This document shows, piece by piece, positions 1 to 7,424 of a DNA stretch of 13,280 nucleotides. Below the pieces are notes generated by a model that was given only the letters and a program-made list of their open reading frames with translations, ran no database searches and had not been told where the DNA came from. The DNA comes from an uncultured Candidatus Saccharibacteria bacterium. GTDB lineage: Bacteria; Patescibacteriota; Saccharimonadia; Saccharimonadales; Saccharimonadaceae. The stretch lies in NCBI GenBank assembly GCA_937876715.1, contig CALEGA010000043.1, positions 1 through 13,280 on the forward strand. The letters are read 5' to 3'. Within the stretch, counting starts at the first letter, position 1. Each line of letters begins with the position of its first letter. A program made the position numbers and the translations under genes.

Positions 1-267
1 TTCGCTGAGCGATTTTTCTTTGACTTGGAGTTCTTCTTTAATCTTTTTGCCAGCGTCGATTAAACTCTGGTCGGGTTTGCCCTTGATGCCTTTTAATTTA
101 GTGGCGTTGTCGTTCTTTTGTTTTCTGAGTTCTTCGACTTGTTGTAAGAGTTCGCGGCGGGAATCGTCGAGCTTGAGGAGGCTCTTGAAATCTATCTTGT
201 AGCCTTTTTCTTGGCTGGATTTTTCGACAAGTTTGAGGTTGTCACGGATGAAATTGATGTCTAACAT
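1..267 (-). CDS. serS: Seryl-tRNA synthetase, N-terminal part (runs off the left edge)
   Basis: This minus-strand frame begins MLDINFIRDN at 267 and stays open to base 1, giving 89 residues with no stop. The start matches the usual bacterial SerRS opening (MLD-x-x-x-IR-x-N). The residues after about 30 are a Lys/Glu/Gln-rich helical stretch (LLQQVEELRKQKN and onward), which is the first strand of the long antiparallel coiled-coil arm that contacts the long variable arm of tRNA-Ser. The class II catalytic core lies outside the window. SerRS charges tRNA-Ser with serine in the cytoplasm. The gene follows the DUF2207 gene in the same direction after 47 bases. No Shine-Dalgarno site is visible, and a TATACT box lies 9 bases before the ATG. 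Assignment of the N-terminal domain is firm; nothing can be said about the catalytic domain. Confidence 0.9.
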   Translation of the reverse strand, partial: MLDINFIRDNLKLVEKSSQEKGYKIDFKSLLKLDDSRRELLQQVEELRKQKNDNATKLKGIKGKPDQSLIDAGKKIKEELQVKEKSLSE

Positions 268-276
268 ATTATATAT

Positions 277-282
277 AGTATA
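277..282 (-). promoter_or_regulatory. Probable -10 box of serS, near-leaderless
   Basis: TATACT on the minus strand ends 9 bases before the serS ATG in an AT-rich gap. It would give a leader of about 3 bases. There is no convincing -35, and several overlapping AT hexamers could serve instead. Confidence 0.4.
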
Positions 283-314
283 ACACAGATTAAAGTTTAT
301 AGGGAGGGTTCGAT

Positions 315-2198
315 TTACCAGCCGCCGCCACCCCCGCCGCCGCCACCCCCGCCGGAGAAGCCGCCACCCCCGCCGCCGGAAGAACCGCCGGAGTCGCTGG
401 AAGCGGTGGAACTGTAAATCGAGGAGGAAGTGTAGGACGTGAACGAACGGAAGTCGGAGATTGGGAAGTAAGTGGCGCCGCGAAGCCAGTAAGGATTGTC
501 GATGTCGTTCATTTGGTAGTATTTGTTCAATTCGTCCATCCAAGAGTCCTCGATGCCGAAAATGACGGCGTAGGGAAGGAGTTTTTCGTAGAGTCTGGCG
601 ATGCCGTTGTGAGAAGTATCGGCGCCTTTGACGGATTGGAGGAACTTGAGACGGTCTTTTTCGGCGAGGTTCATATATTCTTTGAGACCGTCGAGATATT
701 TGCTAGTTCTGATGCCGTCGAGCGTGCGTTTTTTATATTTGCTGATTCTGGTGGAGAGGATGCAGACGGTGGTAATGTGGATGAAGAAAGCGATGGTGCC
801 GAGGAGGAAGACGAAGCCGCCGTCGTCGTTGAGAATGTCTTTGACGACGGATTCGGCGATGCCGATGACTAGCGGAAGTCCGACGAAGCAGAACACGATG
901 AAGACGACAATGGCGACGACGGTCTTGGAGCTAGTTTTGATTTTGGCGTGTGCGGTTTCTGGCTCGAAGAGATGCTTGTTGCGGAGGCTGCTGTCGATTT
1001 TCTTGGAGAAGTCGCGACCGAGTTTTTCGAGATGAGAGGTGCTGGAGTGGCGCTTAACTTCGATGACGTCGCCGACTTTGACGGAAGAGCCGCCGTTTAA
1101 GATTTCCAGGACGATAGCCTGTTCTTGGGAGACGTCGTCGAGATTTTTGATGTGGATTTTCCAGTGGTAGCCGCCAAAAGTTTTCTTTTCACCTTTTTCG
1201 AGCTCGATTTTATGGGTGACGGCGAGTTGCATCAGTGAGGCGACTTGGAGAGATTTGGGCGATTTAAGCCAGGCGGTGCCGGCTTCGGCGACGGTGAGAT
1301 TTTTCGGCGGGACGTATTGGACGGGGACGACCTTTTCCTTGGCGAGCGCTTTCTTTTCTTCGACTTTGCGCCATTCTTTGACGTAGTGGACGATGATGAG
1401 GACGGAGAGAGCGACGAAGATGGCGATGAAAATGTAGAGAGCGTAGTTCGGGTCGGGATTTTTAATCGAAAAAGTTTTCGGCATAAATTCGAGGTCGAAA
1501 GTGAGACCCTCGCCTGGGCGGAGGTTTTCTGCCGTGAAAGTGAAGGTGGTGGCGTAGTCGGAGTTGGTGTCGGGAGCGGAAGAGACGGTGCAGCGGGAAG
1601 TGGCGGCGGTGCCTCGGGTGCCGTAAGCGCCGACGTAGCAGGAGAGGTCGGAGTCGAGCTTAGTTTTGCGGGCGGCGTCGAGGTTTTCTGGCAGGTGGAC
1701 GCGCGCCGTGAGAGCTTGGAACTTTTGGCTCCAGCCGGTGCCGTTGGCATCCCAATAGAGTTCTTGGTATTCGGAGTCGGTTGGCTGGAGAATGACGTTT
1801 TCGACGTTGTAGTTGATGGTGTAGGTTTGTTCGCCGTGGACGTAACTGCTGGCGCTGCCGATGCGGAGGCAGAGGTATTTGCCGTCGCTGTAAGTTGAGA
1901 ACGGTTCGGTTTGACCGTTACGTTGGACGACGAAGCTGGGGTTAACGAGAATGGAAGTGCCGTTGTATTTTTTAGGGATGCAGCGTTCGATGCCGTGGTT
2001 TTGGTTAGTGTCAGGGAAGACGGCGGTGAGCTGTTCTTCGATGCGCATTGTGCCGCTGCCTGCCTCGTTTTTGTTGAGGTAGTAGTCGGCGGTGAAGTCG
2101 GTGAAGTAGAAGTCGTTGGCGGAAGCGAAAGTGCTAGTGGGCGTTAAGCCGAGGATTAAAGTTAGTATGCCAAATAAGCCTAAAAATAACTTCTTCAT
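315..2198 (-). CDS. DUF2207 family membrane protein with Gly-rich tail
   Basis: The 627-residue protein starts with a signal peptide (MKKLFLGLFG to about FASA, residues 1-26). Residues 27-245 form an extracytoplasmic region typical of the DUF2207 (YciQ-like) family, with the SANDFYFTDF opening and Cys73, Cys110, Cys187 and Cys203 as possible disulphide partners. A first membrane helix spans about 251-270, then a cytoplasmic domain 275-420, then helices at about 425-447 and 461-482. The C-terminus is a low-complexity Ser/Gly tail from about residue 600 ending in a run of glycines and a final Trp, as in many members of this family. The molecular function of the family is unknown; it is a predicted envelope protein. 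The gene lies 18 bases downstream of the ldh stop codon but has its own promoter. A shorter lipoprotein-like role is not supported because no lipobox is visible. Confidence 0.85.
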   Translation of the reverse strand: MKKLFLGLFGILTLILGLTPTSTFASANDFYFTDFTADYYLNKNEAGSGTMRIEEQLTAVFPDTNQNHGIERCIPKKYNGTSILVNPSFVVQRNGQTEPFSTYSDGKYLCLRIGSASSYVHGEQTYTINYNVENVILQPTDSEYQELYWDANGTGWSQKFQALTARVHLPENLDAARKTKLDSDLSCYVGAYGTRGTAATSRCTVSSAPDTNSDYATTFTFTAENLRPGEGLTFDLEFMPKTFSIKNPDPNYALYIFIAIFVALSVLIIVHYVKEWRKVEEKKALAKEKVVPVQYVPPKNLTVAEAGTAWLKSPKSLQVASLMQLAVTHKIELEKGEKKTFGGYHWKIHIKNLDDVSQEQAIVLEILNGGSSVKVGDVIEVKRHSSTSHLEKLGRDFSKKIDSSLRNKHLFEPETAHAKIKTSSKTVVAIVVFIVFCFVGLPLVIGIAESVVKDILNDDGGFVFLLGTIAFFIHITTVCILSTRISKYKKRTLDGIRTSKYLDGLKEYMNLAEKDRLKFLQSVKGADTSHNGIARLYEKLLPYAVIFGIEDSWMDELNKYYQMNDIDNPYWLRGATYFPISDFRSFTSYTSSSIYSSTASSDSGGSSGGGGGGFSGGGGGGGGGGGW

Positions 2199-2205
2199 AC
2201 TATAT

Positions 2206-2234
2206 ATTATATATATTTAAGCGCGAACGTGCAA
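2206..2234 (-). promoter_or_regulatory. Promoter of the DUF2207 gene, TTGCAC-17-TATAAT, leaderless
   Basis: The -35 TTGCAC (2229-2234) lies inside the last codons of ldh. The -10 TATAAT (2206-2211) follows a 17-base spacer and ends 7 bases before the ATG. Transcription would begin at or next to the start codon, and no Shine-Dalgarno site fits in that space. Confidence 0.65.
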
Positions 2235-3134
2235 TTCTTTAATTGCGGCTTTGAGGGTGTTGACGGATTTTTGGTATTTGATCCCCTCTTCTTCGGACAT
2301 TTTAATATCGAGACGGCGGAGAGCGCCTCTTCTGCCAACGATGGTTGGGAAGCCGGTGAAGACGTTGTTATAATCGTCGTAACTGGAGACGGGGAGGACT
2401 CTTCTTTCGTCGTTTAAGATGCAGTGGATGATGTGGGTGGCGCAGACGCCGATGCCGTAGTGAGTGGCGCCTTTTTTGGCGATGATTTCGTAAGCTTCGT
2501 TTCTGGCGTAGTCTTCGATTTCGGCGAGGGCGTTTTTGGAGAGGACGGTGGCGATGGGTTGACCGGAGACGTTAGCGTTTGACCAGAGGGCGAATTCGCT
2601 GTCGCCGTGTTCGGCGATTTGGAAAGCGTGGATCGACTTCGGGTGGACGTTTAGGCGTTCGCTGAGTTTGAGGCGGAGACGAGCGGAGTCGAGGACAGTG
2701 CCGCTACCGATGACGTGGTCGGACGGGAGACCGGAGTATTTCCAAGTGAGGTAGGTCATGACGTCCATCGGGTTAGTGATGACGAGGAAGATGCCGCGGA
2801 AGCCGTTTCGCATAATTTCCTTAATCATCGGGCGGAAGATGCCGGCGTTTTTCTTGAGTAGGTCAAGGCGAGTCTCTCCTGGTTTTTGGTTGGCGCCGGC
2901 GGTGATGACGATGATGTCGCAGCCCTTGGCGTCGGCGTAAGAACCGGACTTGATTTTCATATAGCTGGGAGCGACGGCGAGAGCGTCGCGCAAGTCCATT
3001 GCTTCGCCTTCGGCGTCGGCGGTGTTGATATCGACGAGGACGAGTTCGTTGACGGCGGTGCGTTGGTTAACCAAGGAAAAAGCAATCGACGCGCCGACGT
3101 TGCCAGTTCCGATTATCATAACTTTGTTAGACAT
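2217..3134 (-). CDS. ldh: L-lactate dehydrogenase
   Basis: The 305-residue protein has the NAD-binding motif GTGNVG at residues 9-14 and Asp35 at the end of strand 2, which binds the NAD ribose. The active-site loop reads GANQKPGETR (80-89). Gln83 is at the specificity position, where malate dehydrogenases carry Arg, so lactate/pyruvate is the expected substrate pair; Arg89 is the catalytic arginine on the loop. Asp149 and Arg152 in LDSARLR match the catalytic Asp and substrate-binding Arg, and His176 in AEHGDSE is the proton donor. Length is slightly under the usual 310-320. The enzyme reduces pyruvate to lactate with NADH in the cytoplasm, regenerating NAD in a fermentative cell. The gene sits 50 bases after lysS, has its own promoter, and has an AGGGTGG stretch shortly before the ATG, unlike most neighbours. 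Allosteric control by fructose bisphosphate cannot be judged. Confidence 0.93.
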   Translation of the reverse strand: MSNKVMIIGTGNVGASIAFSLVNQRTAVNELVLVDINTADAEGEAMDLRDALAVAPSYMKIKSGSYADAKGCDIIVITAGANQKPGETRLDLLKKNAGIFRPMIKEIMRNGFRGIFLVITNPMDVMTYLTWKYSGLPSDHVIGSGTVLDSARLRLKLSERLNVHPKSIHAFQIAEHGDSEFALWSNANVSGQPIATVLSKNALAEIEDYARNEAYEIIAKKGATHYGIGVCATHIIHCILNDERRVLPVSSYDDYNNVFTGFPTIVGRRGALRRLDIKMSEEEGIKYQKSVNTLKAAIKELHVRA

Positions 3135-3164
3135 TTTCCACCCTTTTTAGCATATATAATATAT

Positions 3165-3193
3165 ATTATATATAAACTTGAGCGTTATTTCAA
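3165..3193 (-). promoter_or_regulatory. Promoter of ldh, TTGAAA-17-TATAAT
   Basis: TTGAAA (3188-3193) overlaps the end of lysS, and TATAAT (3165-3170) follows after exactly 17 bases. The start site would lie about 24 bases before the ldh ATG, leaving room for the GGGTGG (3139-3144) Shine-Dalgarno-like stretch. The gap is a run of alternating A/T, so other -10 choices exist. Confidence 0.55.
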
Positions 3194-4690
3194 GGACTTA
3201 ATAATTGGGAACGGGACAGCTTCGCGACCGGAAACGCCCTCGAGGAGCCAGAAGTTGCGTTCGCTATTACCCCAGCCACAGGCAGGAGGCATACCATATT
3301 CAAGCATTTCGACGAAGTCCAAATCGAGCATTTGCGCTTCGGAGTCGCCAGCGTCGCGGGCGGCTTGTTGTTCTTTGAAGCGTTCGAGCTGATCGAGTGG
3401 GTCGTTAAGTTCGGAGAAACCGTTGCCCATTTCTGTACCGGCGATGACGGGATGGAAGCGTTCGGTGACTTTCGGGTTTTCTGGGTTTTTCTTGGCGAGC
3501 GGAGAGAGTTCAAGCGGTTCTTCAACTAACCAGAACGGACCGGCGGAGCGCTTGCGAATTAGTTTCCAGACGTGGTCGATTAAGGGCGGCGTGGTGGCGG
3601 TTTCTAAGGTATGTTCGAGTGATTTTCTGGCGGCGGAGTCGTTTTTGTCTTCGGATTTCGCAAATTCGTCTTGTAGGATTTGTTTGAGTTGTTCACGGTC
3701 AGGATTAAAAACATCGACGCCATATTCTTGTTTCAAAAGGTCGGCGTATTTGATGCGCGCCCACGGCTTGCCGCCGTTGTCGAGGTCGATGTCGAAGCCG
3801 CCAACGTGGAACTTCAAAGTCCCCCACGTTGCCTTGGCGACGTATTTAATCATTTCTTCGTAGAGAGTCATACCGTCTTCGTAATCTTCGAACGCGGCGT
3901 AGGACTCAAAAGCGATATGTTCGGGGAGATGTTCGTCGTCGATTCCCTCGTTGCGGAAGCGCGGACCGATGTCGAAGACTTTCTCGAAACCGCCGCCGAG
4001 GAGACGTTTGAGAGGGAGTTCGTGAGAAATGCGGAGATAAAAATCTTCATCGATGGCGTCCATATGGGTCGTGAACGGCGTAGCGTCAGCGCCACCGGTG
4101 GTGTGTTCAAGGACGGGGACGTTGACTTCGACAAAGCCGTGGTCGAGCATAAACTGACGCGTGGCTTGCCAGAACTTAGAGCGACGGACGAGACGGTCGC
4201 GGACTTCTGGATTGACGTTCATATCAACGTAGCGGCGGCGGTAGCGTTCTTCTTTGTTTGTGAAACCATCACGTCCTGGCAACGGACGCAAAGATTTGCC
4301 GAGCAAGCGGACTTCATTAGCGAAAACCGAAATCTCGCCAGTGCTGCTTTTGCCAACCTTGCCGGCGGCTTCGATGAAATCGCCAGAGTCGAGCAGTTTA
4401 AGGCGCTTAGTGTTGAAGTTCTTATCGTTCGCGAGTTCGGCTTGTTGCATAAAAATCTGGACTTCGGCGGAGTCGTCTTTGACTTTGACGAAAGCGAGCT
4501 TGCCAAAGCTGCGGATTGCCGTGATTCTGCCCGCTATAGTAACTTCTTTTTCGTTTAAAGAATCAAAATCGCTGATGATTTTGGCGATTTTGGTGTTGCG
4601 GAAAGATTTTGCCGGATACGGGTCGATGCCGAGGTTTTTGATTTCTTCGAGTTTGCGCAAACGTTCGTTGCGATAATCATCTATAGTCAT
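3185..4690 (-). CDS. lysS: Lysyl-tRNA synthetase, class II, with unusual motif 3
   Basis: The 501-residue protein has the LysRS layout. An N-terminal OB-fold anticodon-binding domain covers about residues 45-135 (VTIAGRITAIRSFGKLAFVKV). A class II catalytic core follows from about 150, with motif 1 around DHGFVEVNVPVL (183-194), motif 2 around PRFRNEGID (243-251) and the FSELNDPLDQ block (435-444). The ELSPLAKKNP block (404-413) is also typical. Motif 3 at 471-477 reads CGWGNSER where most LysRS have G-x-G-I-G-I-D-R, so it appears one residue shorter, but the Arg is kept. The HNPEF sequence after motif 2 is replaced by HLPEH. The enzyme charges tRNA-Lys in the cytoplasm. It has its own leaderless-type promoter inside the 3' end of the CPBP gene. 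The family call is firm; substrate fidelity with this motif 3 is inferred. Confidence 0.92.
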   Translation of the reverse strand: MTIDDYRNERLRKLEEIKNLGIDPYPAKSFRNTKIAKIISDFDSLNEKEVTIAGRITAIRSFGKLAFVKVKDDSAEVQIFMQQAELANDKNFNTKRLKLLDSGDFIEAAGKVGKSSTGEISVFANEVRLLGKSLRPLPGRDGFTNKEERYRRRYVDMNVNPEVRDRLVRRSKFWQATRQFMLDHGFVEVNVPVLEHTTGGADATPFTTHMDAIDEDFYLRISHELPLKRLLGGGFEKVFDIGPRFRNEGIDDEHLPEHIAFESYAAFEDYEDGMTLYEEMIKYVAKATWGTLKFHVGGFDIDLDNGGKPWARIKYADLLKQEYGVDVFNPDREQLKQILQDEFAKSEDKNDSAARKSLEHTLETATTPPLIDHVWKLIRKRSAGPFWLVEEPLELSPLAKKNPENPKVTERFHPVIAGTEMGNGFSELNDPLDQLERFKEQQAARDAGDSEAQMLDLDFVEMLEYGMPPACGWGNSERNFWLLEGVSGREAVPFPIIKSLK

Positions 4691-4696
4691 AGCGAA

Positions 4697-4725
4697 ATTA
4701 TAGCATATTTAGCCTATGCCGACAA
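4697..4725 (-). promoter_or_regulatory. Promoter of lysS, extended -10 TGC-TATAAT, leaderless
   Basis: TATAAT (4697-4702), preceded by TGC, ends exactly 6 bases before the lysS ATG, so the A of ATG is the expected first base. A weak -35, TTGTCG (4720-4725), lies 17 bases upstream within the CPBP gene. No Shine-Dalgarno site is present. Confidence 0.65.
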
Positions 4726-5482
4726 TGTAAACGAGGGCGAAAGCGACGGTGTTTTTGAGGATGTGGAGGAGGATGCCGGAATAAACCGTGCCGGTGATTT
4801 CGCGCAAGCCGCAGAGGACGAGCGACATCGCAAAAACGTTGACGCCGACGTTCCACTGTCCGTGAAGAATGCCGAAAAGAATAGAAACGAGGAGAGTGGA
4901 GAGGATGATGGAGAGGCGTTTGCCCGGGATTAAGGCGCGGAGCTTGGCGTAGAGCCAGCCGCGGAAAATAAGTTCTTCGGCGACGGGAGCGACGAGGCAG
5001 AGGGCGAAGAAAGCGACGAGGCGGTCGAAGCCGGTGTTAAGCATTTCGTAGCCGAGCTCTTGTGCTTGCTCGACATCGAAGAAAGAGAAGTTGGAAAAGA
5101 TGGCGATGAAGAGGCTGGCGAGAATGAAATAAGCTATGAAGCCGACGGGAGCGAGACCGAGATCTGCCCAAGTGGGGAGACCGTCGAGACCGAGTTCCTT
5201 ACGGGTGAGTTTTTGTTTTTTGAAGAATTTGACGGGAACCCAGATTATAAGGAAGAGGGCGAGTGCGTAGATGAGGGCGTTGGTGACGGTCGTCCAGACG
5301 GGGGTGGTGAGGAGGTCGCGACCGAGGAGAAAGTAAAGTCCGAAAGTGACGGCGTATTCGACGGCGATGATGACGACGGCGACCCAGAGGAGGAGTCCGG
5401 TGATGGTGAGAGCGAGGCGCCAAAATGAGGATTTTGGTTTAACATGGGTGGGTTTGGTTTTAGAGGTTGATTTTTTATCCAT
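4709..5482 (-). CDS. CPBP family intramembrane metal-dependent endopeptidase
   Basis: The 257-residue protein has many membrane segments (about 22-42, 45-55, 66-86, 110-130, 155-168, 190-206, 212-226, 231-255). It carries the three CPBP (Rce1/Abi) motifs: EE-x3-R at Glu169-Glu170-Arg174, F-x3-H at Phe203-His207, and H-x3-N at His240-Asn244. These form the intramembrane active site. The N-terminal 20 residues are Lys-rich and cytoplasmic. Family members cleave prenylated or other membrane substrates or modify immunity to bacteriocins; the substrate here is unknown. The ATG lies 3 bases after the rseP-like stop codon, with no Shine-Dalgarno site, so the two membrane proteases are probably co-transcribed and translated by reinitiation. 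The pairing suggests a shared role in envelope protein turnover, which is inference. Confidence 0.88.
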   Translation of the reverse strand: MDKKSTSKTKPTHVKPKSSFWRLALTITGLLLWVAVVIIAVEYAVTFGLYFLLGRDLLTTPVWTTVTNALIYALALFLIIWVPVKFFKKQKLTRKELGLDGLPTWADLGLAPVGFIAYFILASLFIAIFSNFSFFDVEQAQELGYEMLNTGFDRLVAFFALCLVAPVAEELIFRGWLYAKLRALIPGKRLSIILSTLLVSILFGILHGQWNVGVNVFAMSLVLCGLREITGTVYSGILLHILKNTVAFALVYIVGIG

Positions 5483-5485
5483 AAA

Positions 5486-6760
5486 CTAGAATAGTTTAAT
5501 GATGTCCATAACGGTAATAATTGCCATCAGAATAAGGAGGAAGATGAAAGCCTTGGCGACGATTGCTTGTTCCTTGTCCTTGGAGAGTTTTTTGTGGCGG
5601 AGACGGCAGAGGAAAATCATAAACCAGCGACCACCGTCGAGCGCGGGGATAGGCAGGACGTTCATACAAGCGAGGGAGATAGAGATGATTGCCATAAAGA
5701 GGAAAATCATCGTTGGACCGGCATAGATGAGGTTCGGGAAGTAGCCGCCGATGATGCCGACGATGCCGGAGACGCCCTCGGTGGCTTCGCTGATTTGCGC
5801 CTTGCCCTCTTCGCGGACGGAGGCGTCGGAGGAGATTTGGCGAGCGGCGCCGGTGACGAGATTAACGACGAGTTGGCCGAGACCTTTGAAAGTTTCGCCA
5901 GTGAGCTGAACGGTGAGACCGGCGGCGACGATGGGTGCTGACCAAGTGTAGTGATAGCTGGCGAGAGGCGATGACATTGTGATACCGAGGAGGTATTCGG
6001 AGTCGGCGGAGTTTAAGGTGACTTCGAGTGGCTGGTCGATGGTGACGTATTGAGAATCGTCGGTGCATTCGCAGGGAGGTTGATAACAATCGAGGGCGCA
6101 TTCGCGGCGGGCGATGACGTAGCGGACGGTTTCGTCGGCGTGGGCGCTATTGAAGTTGATGACGTCGGAGCTGGTGATGACGTTAGCGCCGTTGACGTTT
6201 TTGATGATGTCGCCTGACTTGAAGCCGGCTTGAGCGGCGGGCGAGTCGGGCATCACTTCGCCGACTTCGACGTAGCCGTCAGCGGAGATGGTTTCGTCGG
6301 ACCTGATGGTGAATTGGTTGGTGACGATTTCTGGTAGGCCGGTGAGACAGAGGACGGTTAAAATGATGAAAGCGACGAGCCAGTTCATAGCGACGCCGGC
6401 GAAGAGGATTTTGGTCTTTTTCCAGAATGAGACGGAGCCGAAAGTGCCTTTTCTGGTTTCGTCGTCGGACTCGCCGTCCATCGCGCAGAAGCCGCCGATG
6501 GGGAGGAAGTTAAGGGAGAAGATGAGGGAGTTTTGTTCTTTTTTCCAATTTTTTTTAGGGATTTTATGCCATTTGCCTTTTTTCTTTCCCTTTTCGGGCG
6601 TGCTTCTAACCCAGGCGACGGCGCGGGGTGGGAAGCCGATGCCAAATTCTTTGACTCTTACGCCAGAACGGCGCGCAGCGAGAAAATGACCGAATTCGTG
6701 TGCGGTGATGAGGACGGTTAGGACGATGAGACCTAAAATAATTCCCAGAAAAATGTTCAT
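5486..6760 (-). CDS. rseP: M50 site-2-protease family zinc metalloprotease (RseP-like)
   Basis: The 424-residue protein has a first membrane helix (2-20) ending in the zinc motif HEFGH (21-25). Further helices are at about 116-140, 345-366 and 400-420. The last zinc ligand is in PALDGGRW (Asp375). A PDZ domain occupies about 160-255 (AAQAGFKSGDIIKNVNG at 175-191). This is the RseP/site-2-protease layout; such enzymes cut membrane-bound regulators or leftover signal peptides within the bilayer. Two insertions stand out: a Lys/Trp-rich loop at about 53-76 and four cysteines at 221, 225, 230 and 232 within the PDZ region. The gene starts 22 bases after frr and has its own TGC-TAATAT box, then leads directly into the CPBP protease. 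The family is certain. The target is unknown, and no sigmaE or anti-sigma gene is in view. Confidence 0.9.
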   Translation of the reverse strand: MNIFLGIILGLIVLTVLITAHEFGHFLAARRSGVRVKEFGIGFPPRAVAWVRSTPEKGKKKGKWHKIPKKNWKKEQNSLIFSLNFLPIGGFCAMDGESDDETRKGTFGSVSFWKKTKILFAGVAMNWLVAFIILTVLCLTGLPEIVTNQFTIRSDETISADGYVEVGEVMPDSPAAQAGFKSGDIIKNVNGANVITSSDVINFNSAHADETVRYVIARRECALDCYQPPCECTDDSQYVTIDQPLEVTLNSADSEYLLGITMSSPLASYHYTWSAPIVAAGLTVQLTGETFKGLGQLVVNLVTGAARQISSDASVREEGKAQISEATEGVSGIVGIIGGYFPNLIYAGPTMIFLFMAIISISLACMNVLPIPALDGGRWFMIFLCRLRHKKLSKDKEQAIVAKAFIFLLILMAIITVMDIIKLF

Positions 6761-6766
6761 ATAACT

Positions 6767-6775
6767 ATATTAGCA
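6767..6775 (-). promoter_or_regulatory. Extended -10 of the rseP-like gene, leaderless
   Basis: The minus strand reads TGC-TAATAT ending exactly 6 bases before the ATG, in the 22-base gap after frr. No good -35 is seen at 16-18 bases, so an extended -10 promoter is inferred. Confidence 0.5.
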
Positions 6776-6782
6776 TAAGCCG

Positions 6783-7325
6783 CTAAATTTGCATAATCTC
6801 TTTTTCTTTTTCCTTGAAGGCGGCGTCAACTTTGTCGTTATATTCCTTGGTGAGGTCGTCGATGGCTTTTTCCGCGCGCTTGCGAGCGTCTTCGGGGAGT
6901 TCGGCGGATTTCAGATCCTTGCGAGCGTCTTCGCGGACGTTGCGGATTTTAACCTTGGCGTCTTCGACGGACTTGCTGGCGGTTTTGACGATTTCCTTGC
7001 GGCGTTCCTCGGTGAGCGGAGGAATCGGCACGCGGACGACACGACCGTCGTCAGACGGGTTAAGACCGAGAGTGGAGTCGGAGCGGATGGCATTAGCGAT
7101 AGCGGGGATGGTGGAGGGGTCATAAGGCGTGACGAGGAGCATAGTGGCGCCGGAGACGGTGGTGTTGGCGACCTGATTAAGTGGCATCCATTGACCGTAT
7201 GCCTCGACCTTGACGCCCATAAGCATATCGGGGTGAGCGCGACCGGTGCGAACTTTTTTCATTTCTTCCTTGAAACGGTCGAGAGCGCCGTCCATTTCTT
7301 TTTTGTAGCTGCTAGTGTCGAACAT
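6783..7325 (-). CDS. frr: Ribosome recycling factor
   Basis: The 180-residue protein is close to the usual 185. It shows the RRF signature: a first helix with KKVRTGRAHPDML (24-36), then VKVEAYGQWMPLNQVANTTV (39-58), then the conserved LLVTPYDPSTIPAIANAI region, and a C-terminal basic helix bundle (KEIVKTASKSVEDAKVKIRNVREDARKDLK). RRF works with EF-G to split the ribosome after termination. A clear Shine-Dalgarno site, AAAGGAG, lies 5 bases before the ATG, unlike most genes around it, and the promoter sits about 25 bases upstream. It is the first gene of the minus-strand block and is divergent from the sortase gene. Its linkage to an M50 protease is a common bacterial arrangement, often also with tsf and pyrH, which are not in view. 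Confidence 0.95.
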   Translation of the reverse strand: MFDTSSYKKEMDGALDRFKEEMKKVRTGRAHPDMLMGVKVEAYGQWMPLNQVANTTVSGATMLLVTPYDPSTIPAIANAIRSDSTLGLNPSDDGRVVRVPIPPLTEERRKEIVKTASKSVEDAKVKIRNVREDARKDLKSAELPEDARKRAEKAIDDLTKEYNDKVDAAFKEKEKEIMQI

Positions 7326-7330
7326 AAAAA

Positions 7331-7378
7331 CTCCTTTTCTATAACTATATTATAACGGAAATTCGGGGGATTTTGCAA
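7331..7378 (-). promoter_or_regulatory. frr promoter (TTGCAA-18-TATAAT) and ribosome binding site
   Basis: TTGCAA (7373-7378), an 18-base spacer and TATAAT (7349-7354) precede a leader of about 17 bases. The Shine-Dalgarno AAAGGAG (7331-7337) is 5 bases from the ATG. This divides the intergenic gap with the divergent sortase promoter. Confidence 0.65.
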
Positions 7379-7389
7379 GGGTAAACGAG

Positions 7390-7424
7390 TTGATTAAAGG
7401 CGTCGATTTTGATATAATTTTGCT
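7390..7424 (+). promoter_or_regulatory. Sortase promoter, TTGATT-17-TATAAT, leaderless
   Basis: TTGATT (7390-7395) and TATAAT (7413-7418) are separated by 17 bases. The -10 ends exactly 6 bases before the ATG at 7425, so the start codon coincides with the predicted first base of the transcript. This is the cleanest leaderless case in the window. Confidence 0.75.

Noticed and set aside
318..390. Repeat expansion in the GCC/GGC-rich stretch
   Set aside because: It encodes the Ser/Gly tail that is normal for DUF2207 proteins.
1232..1898. Long open frames on both strands inside the DUF2207 gene
   Set aside because: They are shadow frames with low-complexity Ser/Pro/Thr or Val/Gly/Asp content, fully inside a gene with a signal peptide, helices and family features.
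3680..4558. A 292-codon open frame on the plus strand across lysS
   Set aside because: It is antisense to a clear LysRS gene. The skewed codon usage of the region removes stops from the complementary strand, and the translation resembles no family.
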